A stretch of DNA of 64,000 bases, taken from positions 3,596,001 to 3,660,000 of the forward strand of contig NZ_JAGPYQ010000001.1 of the NCBI RefSeq assembly GCF_018070025.1. The letters are read 5' to 3'. The DNA is from Streptomyces liliiviolaceus (GTDB taxonomy: Bacteria; Actinomycetota; Actinomycetes; Streptomycetales; Streptomycetaceae). Below are positions 24,986 through 34,308 of this stretch, piece by piece. The stretch's first letter is position 1. Each line of letters starts with the position of its first letter. The position numbers and the translations under genes were made by a program. A model generated the notes under the pieces. It had not been told where the DNA came from. It saw only the letters and a program-made list of their open reading frames with translations, and did no database searches.

Positions 24986-25231
24986 GTGTTCGTCTGCAAC
25001 TGCTTCGGAGTGACCGAGGCACAGGTGAAGAAGCACGCGGCGGACGGCGCCTGCACCCCCCGGCAGATAGCGTCCGCCTGCAAGGCGGGCACCGACTGCG
25101 GATCCTGCGTCCGGCGCATCCAGGCACTGCTGGGCCGGGGCGCCCTCCCCGGCCGGGACGCGGCCAAGCGGGACATGCCGGCGCTCGTGGAAGCGGGTCG
25201 CCGCGAGGGGCGGCTGGACGAGGCGGCCTAG
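24986..25231 (+). CDS. bfd: Bacterioferritin-associated ferredoxin
   Basis: Small [2Fe-2S] protein of 81 aa with the four cysteines of the BFD domain (CNCFGV at the start and TDCGSC near residue 40). It donates electrons to bacterioferritin to release stored iron. A ~30-residue basic C-terminal extension follows the domain. The GTG at 24986 has GGGAGGTGG a few bases upstream. It is convergent with bfr and preceded by an iron box, so it should be made under iron limitation. Confidence 0.92.
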   Translation: MFVCNCFGVTEAQVKKHAADGACTPRQIASACKAGTDCGSCVRRIQALLGRGALPGRDAAKRDMPALVEAGRREGRLDEAA

Positions 25232-25309
25232 CCCGTCCGGCCCCGGCTCCGTCACGGCTCTGTTCCGTCCCGGGTTTCCGAAGTTCTCGGGCTCCCCGAC
25301 TCCCTGGTC

Positions 25310-25789
25310 CTAGCTCTCCGGCTGCTCGATGAGCTGTGCGATATAGAGCGCCTCGCCGAGCTTCTCCACCAGCTCCAGCTGGGTGTCCAGATAGTCGATG
25401 TGGTGCTCCTCGTCGGCGAGGATCGACTCGAAGATGTTCGCGGACGTGACATCGCCCTTGGCCCGCATCAGGTCGATGCCGCGCCGGAGCCGGTCGATCG
25501 CCTCGACCTCGACCTGGCGGTCCGCCTGGAACATCTCGGTGACCGTCTGGCCGACCCGGACGTGGAAGAGCCGCTGGTAGTTCGGCAGGCCGTCCAGGAA
25601 GAGGATGCGGTCGGTCAGCAGCTCCGCGTGCTTCATCTCGTCGAAGGACTCGTGCCGCGTGTACTTCGCCAGCTTCGTCCAGCCGAAGTTCTCCTGCATC
25701 TTCGCGTGCAGGAAGTACTGGTTGATCGCGGTGAGCTCGGCGGTCAGCTGCTCGTTGAGGAATTCGAGAACCTCGGGGTCGCCCTGCAT
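25310..25789 (-). CDS. bfr: Bacterioferritin
   Basis: Haem-containing iron-storage ferritin of 159 aa forming a 24-mer. The ferroxidase ligands are visible: Glu18 in LTAELTAINQYF, Glu51 and His54 in FDEMKHAE, Glu94 in QVEVEAIDRL, and Glu127/His130 in DEEHHIDYL. The haem Met is Met52 in DEMKH. ATG 25789 has AAGGAG 8 nt upstream. The longer frame upstream is not family-like. It is convergent with bfd, its electron donor. Confidence 0.95.
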   Translation of the reverse strand: MQGDPEVLEFLNEQLTAELTAINQYFLHAKMQENFGWTKLAKYTRHESFDEMKHAELLTDRILFLDGLPNYQRLFHVRVGQTVTEMFQADRQVEVEAIDRLRRGIDLMRAKGDVTSANIFESILADEEHHIDYLDTQLELVEKLGEALYIAQLIEQPES

Positions 25790-25973
25790 CGCGAAGGCTC
25801 CTTCCAGGCGTGGGGAACTGGTGGGTTGCGCCGCATGATTGCACCGGCGTTGAAGATCGTCCAGTAAGTGCATGCTTAGTAAGTAAGTACTGGCTTAGTC
25901 CCAGTTGTCGCGATTGACCGAGTGGGTGCGGACCTGGTCATGTCCACCTTTCCGGGTCTGTCAGGATGGAGTC

Positions 25974-26606
25974 ATGGGTCAGCCGGTGGGTCGTGAATCT
26001 GGGGAAGCAGCGCAGTCGGAGCTTCCGCCGGGGCAGCGACTGCAGCGGGGCTGGCCGGTCACGCACTACGGGCCCGTACCCAAGTTCCGCCCCGAGCGCT
26101 GGGAGTTCAGGATCTTCGGCGCCACCGCCGACAGCGAGAAGTACTGCTGGACCCACGACGAGTTCACCGCACTGCCGTACGCGACGGTCGTGGCCGATCT
26201 GCACTGCGTCACCAAGTTCAGCATGATCGGCGCGGAGTGGGGCGGGGTGCCGACCAGGACGATCCTGGAGATCGCCCCGCCGGCGCCCGCCGTCACCCAT
26301 GTCATGGTCTGGGCGGAGTACGGCTTCAGTTCGAATCTGCGCCTCGACGACTTCGCGTCCGAGCGCTCGATCTTCGCCACCCACAAGGACGGCGAACTGC
26401 TCACCGCGGAGCACGGCTTCCCGCTGCGTCTCGTCGTGCCGCAGTTGTACGCCTGGAAGGGCCCCAAGTGGGTCCGCGGCGTGGAGTACATGACGGCCGA
26501 CCGCCGCGGCTTCTGGGAGGAGCGCGGCTATCACAACGTCGGCGACCCCTGGCGCGAGCAGCGCTACTCCTACCAGGAGGAGCCCGGGGACGGCCCCGAG
26601 CTCTGA
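25974..26606 (+). CDS. Molybdopterin-dependent oxidoreductase (YedY/sulfite-oxidase-like)
   Basis: Protein of 210 aa fitting the oxidoreductase molybdopterin-binding domain. It has GWPVTHYGPVPKF, a conserved ADLHCVTKFSMIGAEWGGV with the Mo-ligating Cys, YGFSSNLRLDDF, GFPLRLVVPQLYAWKGPKWVRGVEYM and a C-terminal FWEERGYHNVGDPWREQR. There is no Tat or Sec signal peptide, so it is predicted to be cytoplasmic, unlike E. coli YedY. There is no membrane partner nearby. The ATG at 25974 has CAGGAT 6 nt upstream and no clear ribosome site. The substrate is unknown. Confidence 0.85.
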   Translation: MGQPVGRESGEAAQSELPPGQRLQRGWPVTHYGPVPKFRPERWEFRIFGATADSEKYCWTHDEFTALPYATVVADLHCVTKFSMIGAEWGGVPTRTILEIAPPAPAVTHVMVWAEYGFSSNLRLDDFASERSIFATHKDGELLTAEHGFPLRLVVPQLYAWKGPKWVRGVEYMTADRRGFWEERGYHNVGDPWREQRYSYQEEPGDGPEL

Positions 26607-26666
26607 CCGTCCGGGCTCCCGTCCGTTCCGGTTTCCGCCCGCCCTGGCTTCCGCTGTTTCGCCTGG

Positions 26667-27125
26667 TCAGTGGTGGTACTGGTGCACCACGGCGTGACCC
26701 TTGCCGCGGCCGATCATCCACTTGTTGACCGGCGTCGTGACCACGAACGCGGCGGCCAGCGCGATCGCCAGCACCCACCAGAACAGCGCGTCCCCGAGCC
26801 CGGCGTCCATCGCGCCCGGCCAGACGACGATCACGCCGTTGTCGATCAGCTCCATCACGGCGATGGAGAGCGTGTCCGCGGCGAACGCGACCCGGATCGC
26901 GGCCCTGAGGTCGACACCCGCCTTCAGGACGCCGCGCAGGGTGAGCGCGTAACCGAAGAAGAAGGCCAGGGCGATCGCCAGGACCAGTGTCGGCACGGAA
27001 CCCCAGCCGAGCGCGGTGCCGATCACCATGCCGAGCACCTCGCCGATGGCGCATCCGGTGAGGCAGTGCAGAGTGGCCCTCACGGCCATGGACCAGCTCG
27101 CGTGCGGGTGTCCGTCGTGCTGCAT
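26667..27125 (-). CDS. DUF4396 membrane protein
   Basis: Membrane protein of 152 aa with about four hydrophobic helices. The N-terminal region carries His/Cys residues (MQHDGHPHASW, ATLHCLTGCAIGEVLGM) and the C-terminus ends GHAVVHQYHH, a metal-suggestive pattern. DUF4396 members have no proven activity but are often found with copper genes. ATG 27125 is chosen because the longer frame to 27209 would run across a CsoR-like palindrome at 27175-27191 that more plausibly lies in the promoter. Confidence 0.75.
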   Translation of the reverse strand: MQHDGHPHASWSMAVRATLHCLTGCAIGEVLGMVIGTALGWGSVPTLVLAIALAFFFGYALTLRGVLKAGVDLRAAIRVAFAADTLSIAVMELIDNGVIVVWPGAMDAGLGDALFWWVLAIALAAAFVVTTPVNKWMIGRGKGHAVVHQYHH

Positions 27126-27174
27126 CAGAGCCCCCAACGGTGAGTGACGGTTCCTGTCCCAGGATCGGAACCAT

Positions 27175-27191
27175 ATACCCCCCGGGGGTAT
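27175..27191. promoter_or_regulatory. CsoR-like metal-sensor operator
   Basis: A perfect 17-bp palindrome (ATACCCCC, a central C, GGGGGTAT) lies ~50 bp before the DUF4396 start. AT-flanked G/C tracts of this form are the recognition pattern of CsoR/RcnR-family copper or nickel sensors. On the minus strand GGTATATGG at its edge could be the -10 box. Confidence 0.6.
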
Positions 27192-27237
27192 TCCCTCAAG
27201 GGAGTTCACCCGCCGGGGGGGAGCGGGGTGTGTCCGC

Positions 27238-28107
27238 TCAGCCGTCCCTGAGCTTCTTCAGACGCTCCACGTCCGCCGCGTGCCCCTCCTTGCCACCGGG
27301 CGTCTCGATGACCAGCGGTACGCCCTCGGTGGCGGGGTGGGTCATCAGGGCGCGGAACGGGTCCTCGCCGATGTGACCGGCGCCGATGTTCTCGTGGCGG
27401 TCCTTGTGGGCGCCCGCCACGTCCTTGGAGTCGTTGGCGTGGATCAGCTTCAGCCGGCCCTCGCCGACCGTGTCCACCAGCAGATCGAGGGTCTGGTGCA
27501 TCCCGCTGGGCCCGGTGAGGTCGTGGCCCGCGGCGAAGATGTGGCACGTGTCCAGGCAGACACCGAGCTTGGGATGGGAATCGAGCGCCTCGAAGTACGG
27601 CCCGAAGTCCCAGGTCCGCGAGCAGAGCGAGGAACCCTGGCCGGCGGTCGACTCCAGGAGCAGGAACGGGTCGTCGTCGTGGGTCAGCTCGTCGAGCAGC
27701 GGCAGCAGACGCTCGCGCACCTGCCGGAGCGCCACCGAGCGCTCCCGGCCGCCGGTCGCCGAGCCCGTGTGCACGACCACGCCCAGCGCCCCGATCGCCC
27801 GCCCCCGGCGCAGCGAGTGCCGCAGCGACTCCACCGACTTCTCCACCGTCGCCTCGGTGTGCGAACCGAAGTTGATCAGATAGGGCGCGTGGACGTACGC
27901 GGGAATGGACTCCTCGGCGCAGGCGGCGCGGAACTGCTCGTCCTGGGCCGGGTTCCCGGGCGGTGTCGCCCAGCCGCGCGGGTTGGCGACGAAGACCTGG
28001 ACGGTCTCGGCGGCCAGCTCACGCGCGTACGAGAGGCCGACGGAGGCGAGGCCTCCGGCGACGGGGACATGGCCGCCGACGGGGTTGCGGGACTGCTGAG
28101 TGCTCAC
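27238..28107 (-). CDS. nfo: Deoxyribonuclease IV (AP endonuclease, Nfo family)
   Basis: Base-excision repair endonuclease of 289 aa with a TIM barrel and three-metal site. It has GGHVPVAGGL at the start, VHAPYLINFGS, VVVHTGSATG, LLLESTAGQG (Glu ligand), GVCLDTCHIFAAGHDL, LIHANDSKD (His/Asp), HENIGAGHIG and VIETPGG. The order matches the EndoIV family throughout. The GTG at 28107 directly follows GGAGG, an unusually short spacing, but no better in-frame start exists. Confidence 0.92.
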   Translation of the reverse strand: MSTQQSRNPVGGHVPVAGGLASVGLSYARELAAETVQVFVANPRGWATPPGNPAQDEQFRAACAEESIPAYVHAPYLINFGSHTEATVEKSVESLRHSLRRGRAIGALGVVVHTGSATGGRERSVALRQVRERLLPLLDELTHDDDPFLLLESTAGQGSSLCSRTWDFGPYFEALDSHPKLGVCLDTCHIFAAGHDLTGPSGMHQTLDLLVDTVGEGRLKLIHANDSKDVAGAHKDRHENIGAGHIGEDPFRALMTHPATEGVPLVIETPGGKEGHAADVERLKKLRDG

Positions 28108-28178
28108 CCTCCAAGGGTGTCACGCGGTCCCGGCAGCCCCGTCGGCGGCCATGTCCCCGGAAGCCCGACGAGCCGGGC

Positions 28179-30101
28179 TCAGCGGATCTTGATGGTGATC
28201 TTCGATCCCTTGGGCGCCTGCTCGCCGCCCTCGACCGACTGGCTGTCGACCGTGTCACCGAAGAGCCCGAGCAGACCGCGGTCCTCCTCGACCTCGAACC
28301 CGGCGTCCTCCAACTCCTGCTTGGCGTCGTCGACGCTGTCGCCCACGACGTCCGGGACCTCGACCAGCGGCGGGCCCTTGGAGACCGTCAGCTTGACGGT
28401 GGCGCCCTGTGCCACCTGCTTGTCCGGAGCGGGCGTCTGCTCGGCGACCTGACCGGCCTCGTAGTCCGAGGTGATCCGCCCGGAGGCGACCTCGACCGTC
28501 AGACCCGCCTCCTCCAGCTCCTGCCTGGCGTCCTCCACGTCGTCGCCGCGCACGTCGGGCACGTCCACCGGGCTGCCCTTGCTGACGACGAGGGCGATCG
28601 CCGAACCGCCGCGGCGCTCGGTGCCCGCCCCCGGCTTCGTGCTGATCACCTGGCCCACCACGACGTCCTCGCTGAAGGCCTTGGTGACCATGCCGGCCGC
28701 CAGCCCTTCCTTCTCCAGCCGCTCCTTGGCCTTGCTGAGCACGAAGCCCTTGAGGTCCGGGACCCGCACGGTGTTGGGGCCCTTGGAGATCGTCAGCGTC
28801 ACGGAGCCGTTGTCGCGGATGCGGGTGGTCGGCTTCGGGTCGGTGCTGATGACCCTGCCGAGCTTGACGGTGTCGCTGTACGCCTTCTTCGTCCTCACGT
28901 CGAGGCCGGCGCCCTCGATGCTCTTCCTGGCCTCGGCCTCCGTCTTGTCCAGCACCGCGGGGACCTCGGTGAACTGACCGGAGTTGATGTACCAGACCCC
29001 CGCGCCGACGCCGAGGATCAGCAGTACCGCGGCGACGATCGCGAGCACACCCCGTCGGGGCGCCCTCATACGGACGCGCCGGGGCGGCTCGGGAGGCGGG
29101 GACGGCAGGAAGCTCGTGCGGTGCAGCTCCGCGTCGTCCTCGTTCACCGGGAGGAGCCGGGGCACCGACAGAGAGCGCGGGATCACGCTCGTACGGTTGT
29201 CGGCGCCGGACCGGTCCCCGGCGAGGGCGCCCGGCGGCACGGCGTCCAGCTGGTCGTCGCTCAGGGCGTTGCGCGCGTCCAGGGTCAGGGCGAGCAGCGC
29301 CACCGCGTCGTACGGGCGGACCCCGGGGTTGCGCGCGGTCGCCGAGGTGACCAGCTCGTCGAGTTCGTAGGCGAGGTCCGGCACGAGCGCCGACGGGGCG
29401 GGCACGTCCTCGTGGAGGTGCTTGTAGAGCACCGCGGCGGGCGAGTCGCCCGAGTGCGGACGGTCGCCGGTCAGCATCTCGTAGAGGAGGATGCCGCACG
29501 CGTACACGTCCACGCGGGGGTCGGCCGTGCCGTGTTCTATCTGCTCCGGCGCGAGATACGACACCGTGCCCAGGACGGCGCCCGTGGTGTGGGTGACCGT
29601 GTCCACGGCCCGTACGAGACCGAAGTCCGCGACCTTCACCCGGCCGTCGTCCCCTATCAGGACGTTCTCCGGCTTCATGTCGCGGTGTACGAACCCGGCG
29701 CGGTGCGCGGCGCCGAGCGCGGCGAGGACCGGCTCCAGGATGTCCAGCGCGGCCCGCGGCTGGAGCGCCCCCCGCTCGCGCAGTACGTCACGAAGGGTGC
29801 ATCCGGCCACGTACTCCATCGCCAGATAGACGTACGGGCCGTCGGTCCCCTGGTCGAAGACCTGCACCACGTTCGGATGGGCGAGCCTGGCCACCGACTT
29901 GGCCTCGCGGATGAAACGGTCGACGAACGAGACGTCGGCCGCCAGGGTCGGATGCATCACCTTGAGCGCGAGCACCCGGTCGAGACGGGTGTCCACGGCC
30001 CGGTAGACCGTGGCCATCCCGCCGACCGCGATGCGGGCGTCGACGCGATACCGACCGTCGAGCACATGCCCGACCAAGGGGTCTTGAAGGGTCGTATCCA
30101 C
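28179..30101 (-). CDS. Ser/Thr protein kinase with four PASTA domains (PknL/PknB-like)
   Basis: Transmembrane Hanks-type kinase of 640 aa. The cytoplasmic kinase domain (residues ~15-275) has IAVGGMATVY, the ATP Lys in LALKVMH, the catalytic loop FVHRDMKPENVL, VADFGLVRAV and YLAPEQI. A ~65-residue juxtamembrane linker is followed by one transmembrane helix (GVLAIVAAVLLILGVGAGVW) and four extracellular PASTA repeats, each ending in an SKG/IKIR strand. PASTA domains sense muropeptides or lipid II. GTG 30101 has TACACT (minus strand, 30109-30114) 7 nt upstream, supporting a leaderless start. In mycobacteria the PknL substrate Rv2175c is adjacent. Here an Rv2175c homologue lies 4.5 kb away. Confidence 0.93.
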   Translation of the reverse strand: MDTTLQDPLVGHVLDGRYRVDARIAVGGMATVYRAVDTRLDRVLALKVMHPTLAADVSFVDRFIREAKSVARLAHPNVVQVFDQGTDGPYVYLAMEYVAGCTLRDVLRERGALQPRAALDILEPVLAALGAAHRAGFVHRDMKPENVLIGDDGRVKVADFGLVRAVDTVTHTTGAVLGTVSYLAPEQIEHGTADPRVDVYACGILLYEMLTGDRPHSGDSPAAVLYKHLHEDVPAPSALVPDLAYELDELVTSATARNPGVRPYDAVALLALTLDARNALSDDQLDAVPPGALAGDRSGADNRTSVIPRSLSVPRLLPVNEDDAELHRTSFLPSPPPEPPRRVRMRAPRRGVLAIVAAVLLILGVGAGVWYINSGQFTEVPAVLDKTEAEARKSIEGAGLDVRTKKAYSDTVKLGRVISTDPKPTTRIRDNGSVTLTISKGPNTVRVPDLKGFVLSKAKERLEKEGLAAGMVTKAFSEDVVVGQVISTKPGAGTERRGGSAIALVVSKGSPVDVPDVRGDDVEDARQELEEAGLTVEVASGRITSDYEAGQVAEQTPAPDKQVAQGATVKLTVSKGPPLVEVPDVVGDSVDDAKQELEDAGFEVEEDRGLLGLFGDTVDSQSVEGGEQAPKGSKITIKIR

Positions 30102-30243
30102 GCAGGTGAGTGTACGAGCCACCACTGACGGAGCCGCCCGTGCGGGCGATTCCGGGGCGGTACTGAAGCCGACCTGTGACGCACCTCGCACCGGCCGCAC
30201 CGCCCTGCGGCGCCTTGATACGGACGGATGTTCAGGCCAATGG

Positions 30244-31041
<798 letters not shown>

Positions 31042-31248
31042 TCAGCCTCCTTGGACGGCGGTGAGGACTTCGACGCGGTCTCCCTCGCGCAGGAGGGTCG
31101 TCGGCCACTGCGTGCGCGGGACGACGGTCTTGTTGAGGGCTGCGGCGACACCGGAGGGGGCCGCGCACAGAGCGGTCACGAGGGCGTCGAGAGCGGTGTC
31201 GGCGGCCAGTTCCCGCCGCTCCCCGTTGACGAGGACGGTCACGCTCAT
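31042..31248 (-). CDS. thiS: Sulfur carrier protein ThiS
   Basis: Ubiquitin-like sulfur carrier of 68 aa ending in the diagnostic Gly-Gly (TAVQGG), where the thiocarboxylate forms. The beta-grasp pattern starts VTVLVNGERREL. Its ATG overlaps the thiO stop by 4 bp (ATGA), and it lies 3 bp before thiG, so the three are translationally linked. Confidence 0.95.
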   Translation of the reverse strand: MSVTVLVNGERRELAADTALDALVTALCAAPSGVAAALNKTVVPRTQWPTTLLREGDRVEVLTAVQGG

Positions 31249-32453
31249 ACGGGCTGCTCCGTGAGTGCGGCGGCGTCGAACCGGCCCGGGGTGAACGGAC
31301 GCGCCACCTCCGGGAGTTCACCGGTGGTCAGGGCATGCGCCAGGGCGTCGCCGGTGACCGGGGTGAGCAGCACGCCGTTGCGGTGGTGGCCGGTGGCGAG
31401 GAGCAGCCCGGGAAGCCCGGTGGGACCGAGCAGGGGCGCGTTGTCGGGGGAGCCCGGGCGCAGTCCGGCGCGTGTCTCGGTGAGCGGCAGCTCGGTGATG
31501 CCGGGGACGAGTTCGTGGGCGTCCCGCAGCAGTTCGTACACACCGCCCGCGGTCACCGTGGTGTCCCAGCCCAGCTCCTCGCTGGTCGCGCCGACGACCA
31601 GCTCGCCGTTCTCGCGCGGCACGAGATAGACGTGGCTGCCGCGGACCACGGCGCGCACGGTCCGGCTCAGGAAGGGCGCGCTCGGGCCCTTCGACGTGGG
31701 GGCGGGCTCCGGCATGGCCAGCCGCAGCACCTGCCCCTTCACGGGCCGCACCGGCGGCAGTACGTCCTCGGGCACCCCCGCGAGACGTCCGCTGAGGCTG
31801 CCCGCGGCGAGGACGACCTGCCCCGCGGACAGTCCGGTGCCGTCCGTTGTGACGACTCCGGCCGCGCGGCCCCCCGCGACGGTCAGGCGCTCGGTCCACG
31901 TCCGGTGGAAGGCCACTCCGGCCCGTTCGCAGGCCGTGACCAGGGCCGCGGCGAGCCTTCGCGGATCGATCTGGTGGTCGCCGTCCACCCGCAGTCCGCC
32001 GCGCACCCCGGGCGCGAGCATCGGCTCCAGACGGCGGCACTCGCGGCCGCTCAGCCACTCCGACTCCAGGCCCGACCGGCTCTGCAGGGTGTGCAGTTCG
32101 CGCAAGTGGGCGCGGTCGTCGGCGTCGAGCGCGACGGTCAGCGTGCCGCACCTGCGGTAACCGAGGTCCTGGCCGGCCGCCTCGGTCAGCTCCGCGACGA
32201 AGTCCGGATAACGCTGCGCCGAGGCCAGGTTGAGGCCGAGCAGGGTCTCCTCGCCGTAGTGCAGCTCGGTGACGGCGGCCAGCATCCCGGCTGCGACCTG
32301 CGCGGCGCCGCCGCCGGGTTCGGGATCCACCAGCGCGGTCGTCAGCCCGCGCTGCGCGGCCCGCCAGGCGGTGACCAGACCGATGATCCCGCCTCCGACG
32401 ACCAGGACGTCGGTGGTCGGGGTGCTCGGGGGTGCTTGCGGTGTACGCGACAT
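31245..32453 (-). CDS. thiO: Glycine oxidase ThiO
   Basis: FAD-dependent glycine oxidase of 402 aa that supplies dehydroglycine for thiazole synthesis in aerobic bacteria. The FAD-binding Rossmann motif is DVLVVGGGIIGLVTAWRAAQRG at the N-terminus. Further landmarks are GGGAAQVAAGMLA, VKGQVLRL, YLVPRENGELVVGATSEELG (typical of the glycine/D-amino acid oxidase family) and LLLATGHHRNGVLLTPVTG. It is first in the thiO-thiS-thiG operon. A TPP riboswitch occupies its 5' leader. Confidence 0.95.
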   Translation of the reverse strand: MSRTPQAPPSTPTTDVLVVGGGIIGLVTAWRAAQRGLTTALVDPEPGGGAAQVAAGMLAAVTELHYGEETLLGLNLASAQRYPDFVAELTEAAGQDLGYRRCGTLTVALDADDRAHLRELHTLQSRSGLESEWLSGRECRRLEPMLAPGVRGGLRVDGDHQIDPRRLAAALVTACERAGVAFHRTWTERLTVAGGRAAGVVTTDGTGLSAGQVVLAAGSLSGRLAGVPEDVLPPVRPVKGQVLRLAMPEPAPTSKGPSAPFLSRTVRAVVRGSHVYLVPRENGELVVGATSEELGWDTTVTAGGVYELLRDAHELVPGITELPLTETRAGLRPGSPDNAPLLGPTGLPGLLLATGHHRNGVLLTPVTGDALAHALTTGELPEVARPFTPGRFDAAALTEQPV

Positions 32454-32463
32454 GGGCGTCCAG

Positions 32464-32556
32464 CCCCTCCCTTCGCCGGCATGACCCGGATCAGGTTCGT
32501 ACGGTCGGAGGCCGTCCCAGCCTCCCTCTCAGCCCGGTGCGCCCGGGCTCCCGCGA
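32464..32556 (-). promoter_or_regulatory. TPP riboswitch (THI box)
   Basis: Read on the minus strand, the leader of thiO contains the conserved THI-box elements in order: CTGAGAGG, then ACCTGATCCGGGTCATGCC, then GGCGAAGGGA just before the thiO start. P1/P2-forming G/C stems flank them. Thiamine pyrophosphate binding would lower thiOSG expression. A TAAAGC at 32559-32564 (minus strand) may be the -10 box, overlapping the divergent gene's promoter area. Confidence 0.95.
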
Positions 32557-32615
32557 GTGCTTTACGTTGGCCACCCTAACTCTTCGTCCCGCACCCCAGT
32601 AGGGAGCCTCACGGC

Positions 32616-32960
32616 ATGGCCCGCTCGCTCGACGGACTCGTTCTCGCCCCCGTGGCCGACCAGGCACCGGGCCAGGTGGGTACCCGCACCCGGTTCTCGT
32701 ACCACGAGCAGGGCGGCGTGATCTGGGCCGAGTACACGGGCGGCGACGTCGTGCGCGGCCACCTCGTGGGCACCCGCGCGGGCGACCGGCTCGACTTCCG
32801 GTACGTACAGCTGAAGACGGACGGAACCACCTCGTCCGGACACTGCGCGTCCCAGGTCGGCGAGACCTCCGACGGCCGGGTGCGGCTGACGGAGACCTGG
32901 GAGTGGGAGTCCCAGGAGGGCAGCGGGACGAGTGTGGTCCAAGAGGTCGCCCCGGGCTGA
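32616..32960 (+). CDS. Small soluble protein of the so-called N-acetylglutamate synthase family
   Basis: Protein of 114 aa with alternating beta strands: TRFSYHEQGGVIWAEYTGGDVVRGHLVGT, LDFRYVQLKTDG, GHCASQ and LTETWEWESQEGSGTSVVQEV. The whole-length pattern (HYxQNGxxxxxEYSGGxIxxGHLIG ... WxWxxGxxSKGTSxxEE) matches a family that databases often label N-acetylglutamate synthase, although it has no GNAT acetyltransferase motif. Probably a small beta-sandwich of unknown role. AGGGAG precedes ATG 32616. It is divergent from the thiamine operon. Confidence 0.75.
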   Translation: MARSLDGLVLAPVADQAPGQVGTRTRFSYHEQGGVIWAEYTGGDVVRGHLVGTRAGDRLDFRYVQLKTDGTTSSGHCASQVGETSDGRVRLTETWEWESQEGSGTSVVQEVAPG

Positions 32961-33039
32961 CGCCGTGATCCGGCGTTGTGCAACAGCTCACCGACCGCGC
33001 CCCTGACCGACGATTTCACCGACTGTCTATGGTGACCGA

Positions 33040-34269
33040 GTGAGCGAGCTGACACAGGAAACGGGCCCGGCGGCGCGCGTACGCGTCGTGATCGTCGGCG
33101 CCGGCATGGCAGGGGTCCAGACCGCCGTCGCCCTGCGGGAACAGGGATTCCCGGGCAGCGTGACCCTGATCGGCGCGGAACCCCACCAGCCGTACGACCG
33201 CCCGCCGCTGTCCAAGGCCGTCCTGCTCGGCAAGGCCGAGGGATCCGCCTTCGACGTCGACTTCGAGACCCTCGACGTGGAACTGCGCCTGGGCCTCGAA
33301 GTGACCGGCGTCCGCCCGGACGCCCGCGAACTCGACACGGCCGGGGGACGCGTCCCGTACGACGTCCTGGTCCTCGCCACCGGAGCGGAACCCGTCCGGC
33401 TGCCGGGCGCCGACGGCGTACCCGGGGTCCATCTGCTGCGCACCCTCGACGACGCCGAACGGCTGCGGCCCGTCCTCGCCCGGCAGCACGACATCGTCGT
33501 GGTGGGCGCCGGGTGGATCGGCGCGGAGTTCGCCACGGCGGCGCGTGAGGCGGGCTGCTCGGTGACCGTCGTCGAGGCCGCCGGCCGACCGCTCGTGGGA
33601 GCGCTGCCGGAGGAGGTGGCCGCGCCCATGGCCGCCTGGTACGCCGACAGCGGGGCGTCGCTGCGCACCCACGCGCGCGTGGAGCGCGTCGAGCCCGGCG
33701 CGGTGGTGCTGGACGACGGCTCGCGGCTGCCCGCGGGCGCCGTGGTCGTCGGGATCGGGGCGCGGCCCGCCACGTCCTGGCTGGCCGGTTCGGGGATCGA
33801 GCTCGGCGCCCACCGGGAGGTTGTCGCGGACGACCATCTGCGCACCTCCCTGACGGACGTGTACGCGGTCGGCGACTGCGCGTCGTTCCCGTCGGGCCGG
33901 TACGGGGAGCGGCTGCTGGTCCACCACTGGGACAACGCGCTCCAGGGGCCGCGCACGGTCGCGGCGAACATCGTGGGGGAGACGCCCGCGCCGTACGACC
34001 CGGTGCCGTACTTCTGGTCCGAGCAGTTCGGCCGCTTCGTCCAGTACGCGGGGCACCACGGGGACGCTGACGCGCTGCTGTGGCGGGGGGATCCGGCGGG
34101 GCCCTCCTGGTCGGTGTGCTGGCTCCGGGAGGGGCGGCTGGTGGCGGTCCTGGCGGTGGGGCGGCCGCGGGACCTTGCGCAGGGGCGCCGGCTGATCGAG
34201 TCCGGCACCCGAATGGACCCGGACCTCCTGACGGACCCGTCGCGCCCCTTGAAGCGGGCGGCGCTCTAG
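33040..34269 (+). CDS. FAD-dependent ferredoxin/rubredoxin reductase-like oxidoreductase
   Basis: Flavoprotein of 409 aa of the ferredoxin-NAD reductase class (BphA4/PdR-like). It has the FAD motif VVIVGAGMAGVQTAVALREQG, PYDRPPLSKAVL, VLATGAEP, the NAD motif IVVVGAGWIGAEFATAAREAG, DVYAVGDCASFP, VHHWDNALQGPRTVAANIVG and a reductase C-terminal domain with YFWSEQFG. The partner ferredoxin and oxygenase are not in the window. The GTG at 33040 has TATGGT at 33028-33033, 6 nt upstream, and no ribosome site. Confidence 0.9.
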   Translation: MSELTQETGPAARVRVVIVGAGMAGVQTAVALREQGFPGSVTLIGAEPHQPYDRPPLSKAVLLGKAEGSAFDVDFETLDVELRLGLEVTGVRPDARELDTAGGRVPYDVLVLATGAEPVRLPGADGVPGVHLLRTLDDAERLRPVLARQHDIVVVGAGWIGAEFATAAREAGCSVTVVEAAGRPLVGALPEEVAAPMAAWYADSGASLRTHARVERVEPGAVVLDDGSRLPAGAVVVGIGARPATSWLAGSGIELGAHREVVADDHLRTSLTDVYAVGDCASFPSGRYGERLLVHHWDNALQGPRTVAANIVGETPAPYDPVPYFWSEQFGRFVQYAGHHGDADALLWRGDPAGPSWSVCWLREGRLVAVLAVGRPRDLAQGRRLIESGTRMDPDLLTDPSRPLKRAAL

Positions 34270-34308
34270 CCGACGGTTCGTCGTCCGCGGCCCCGGTGGG
34301 GGCGGGCC

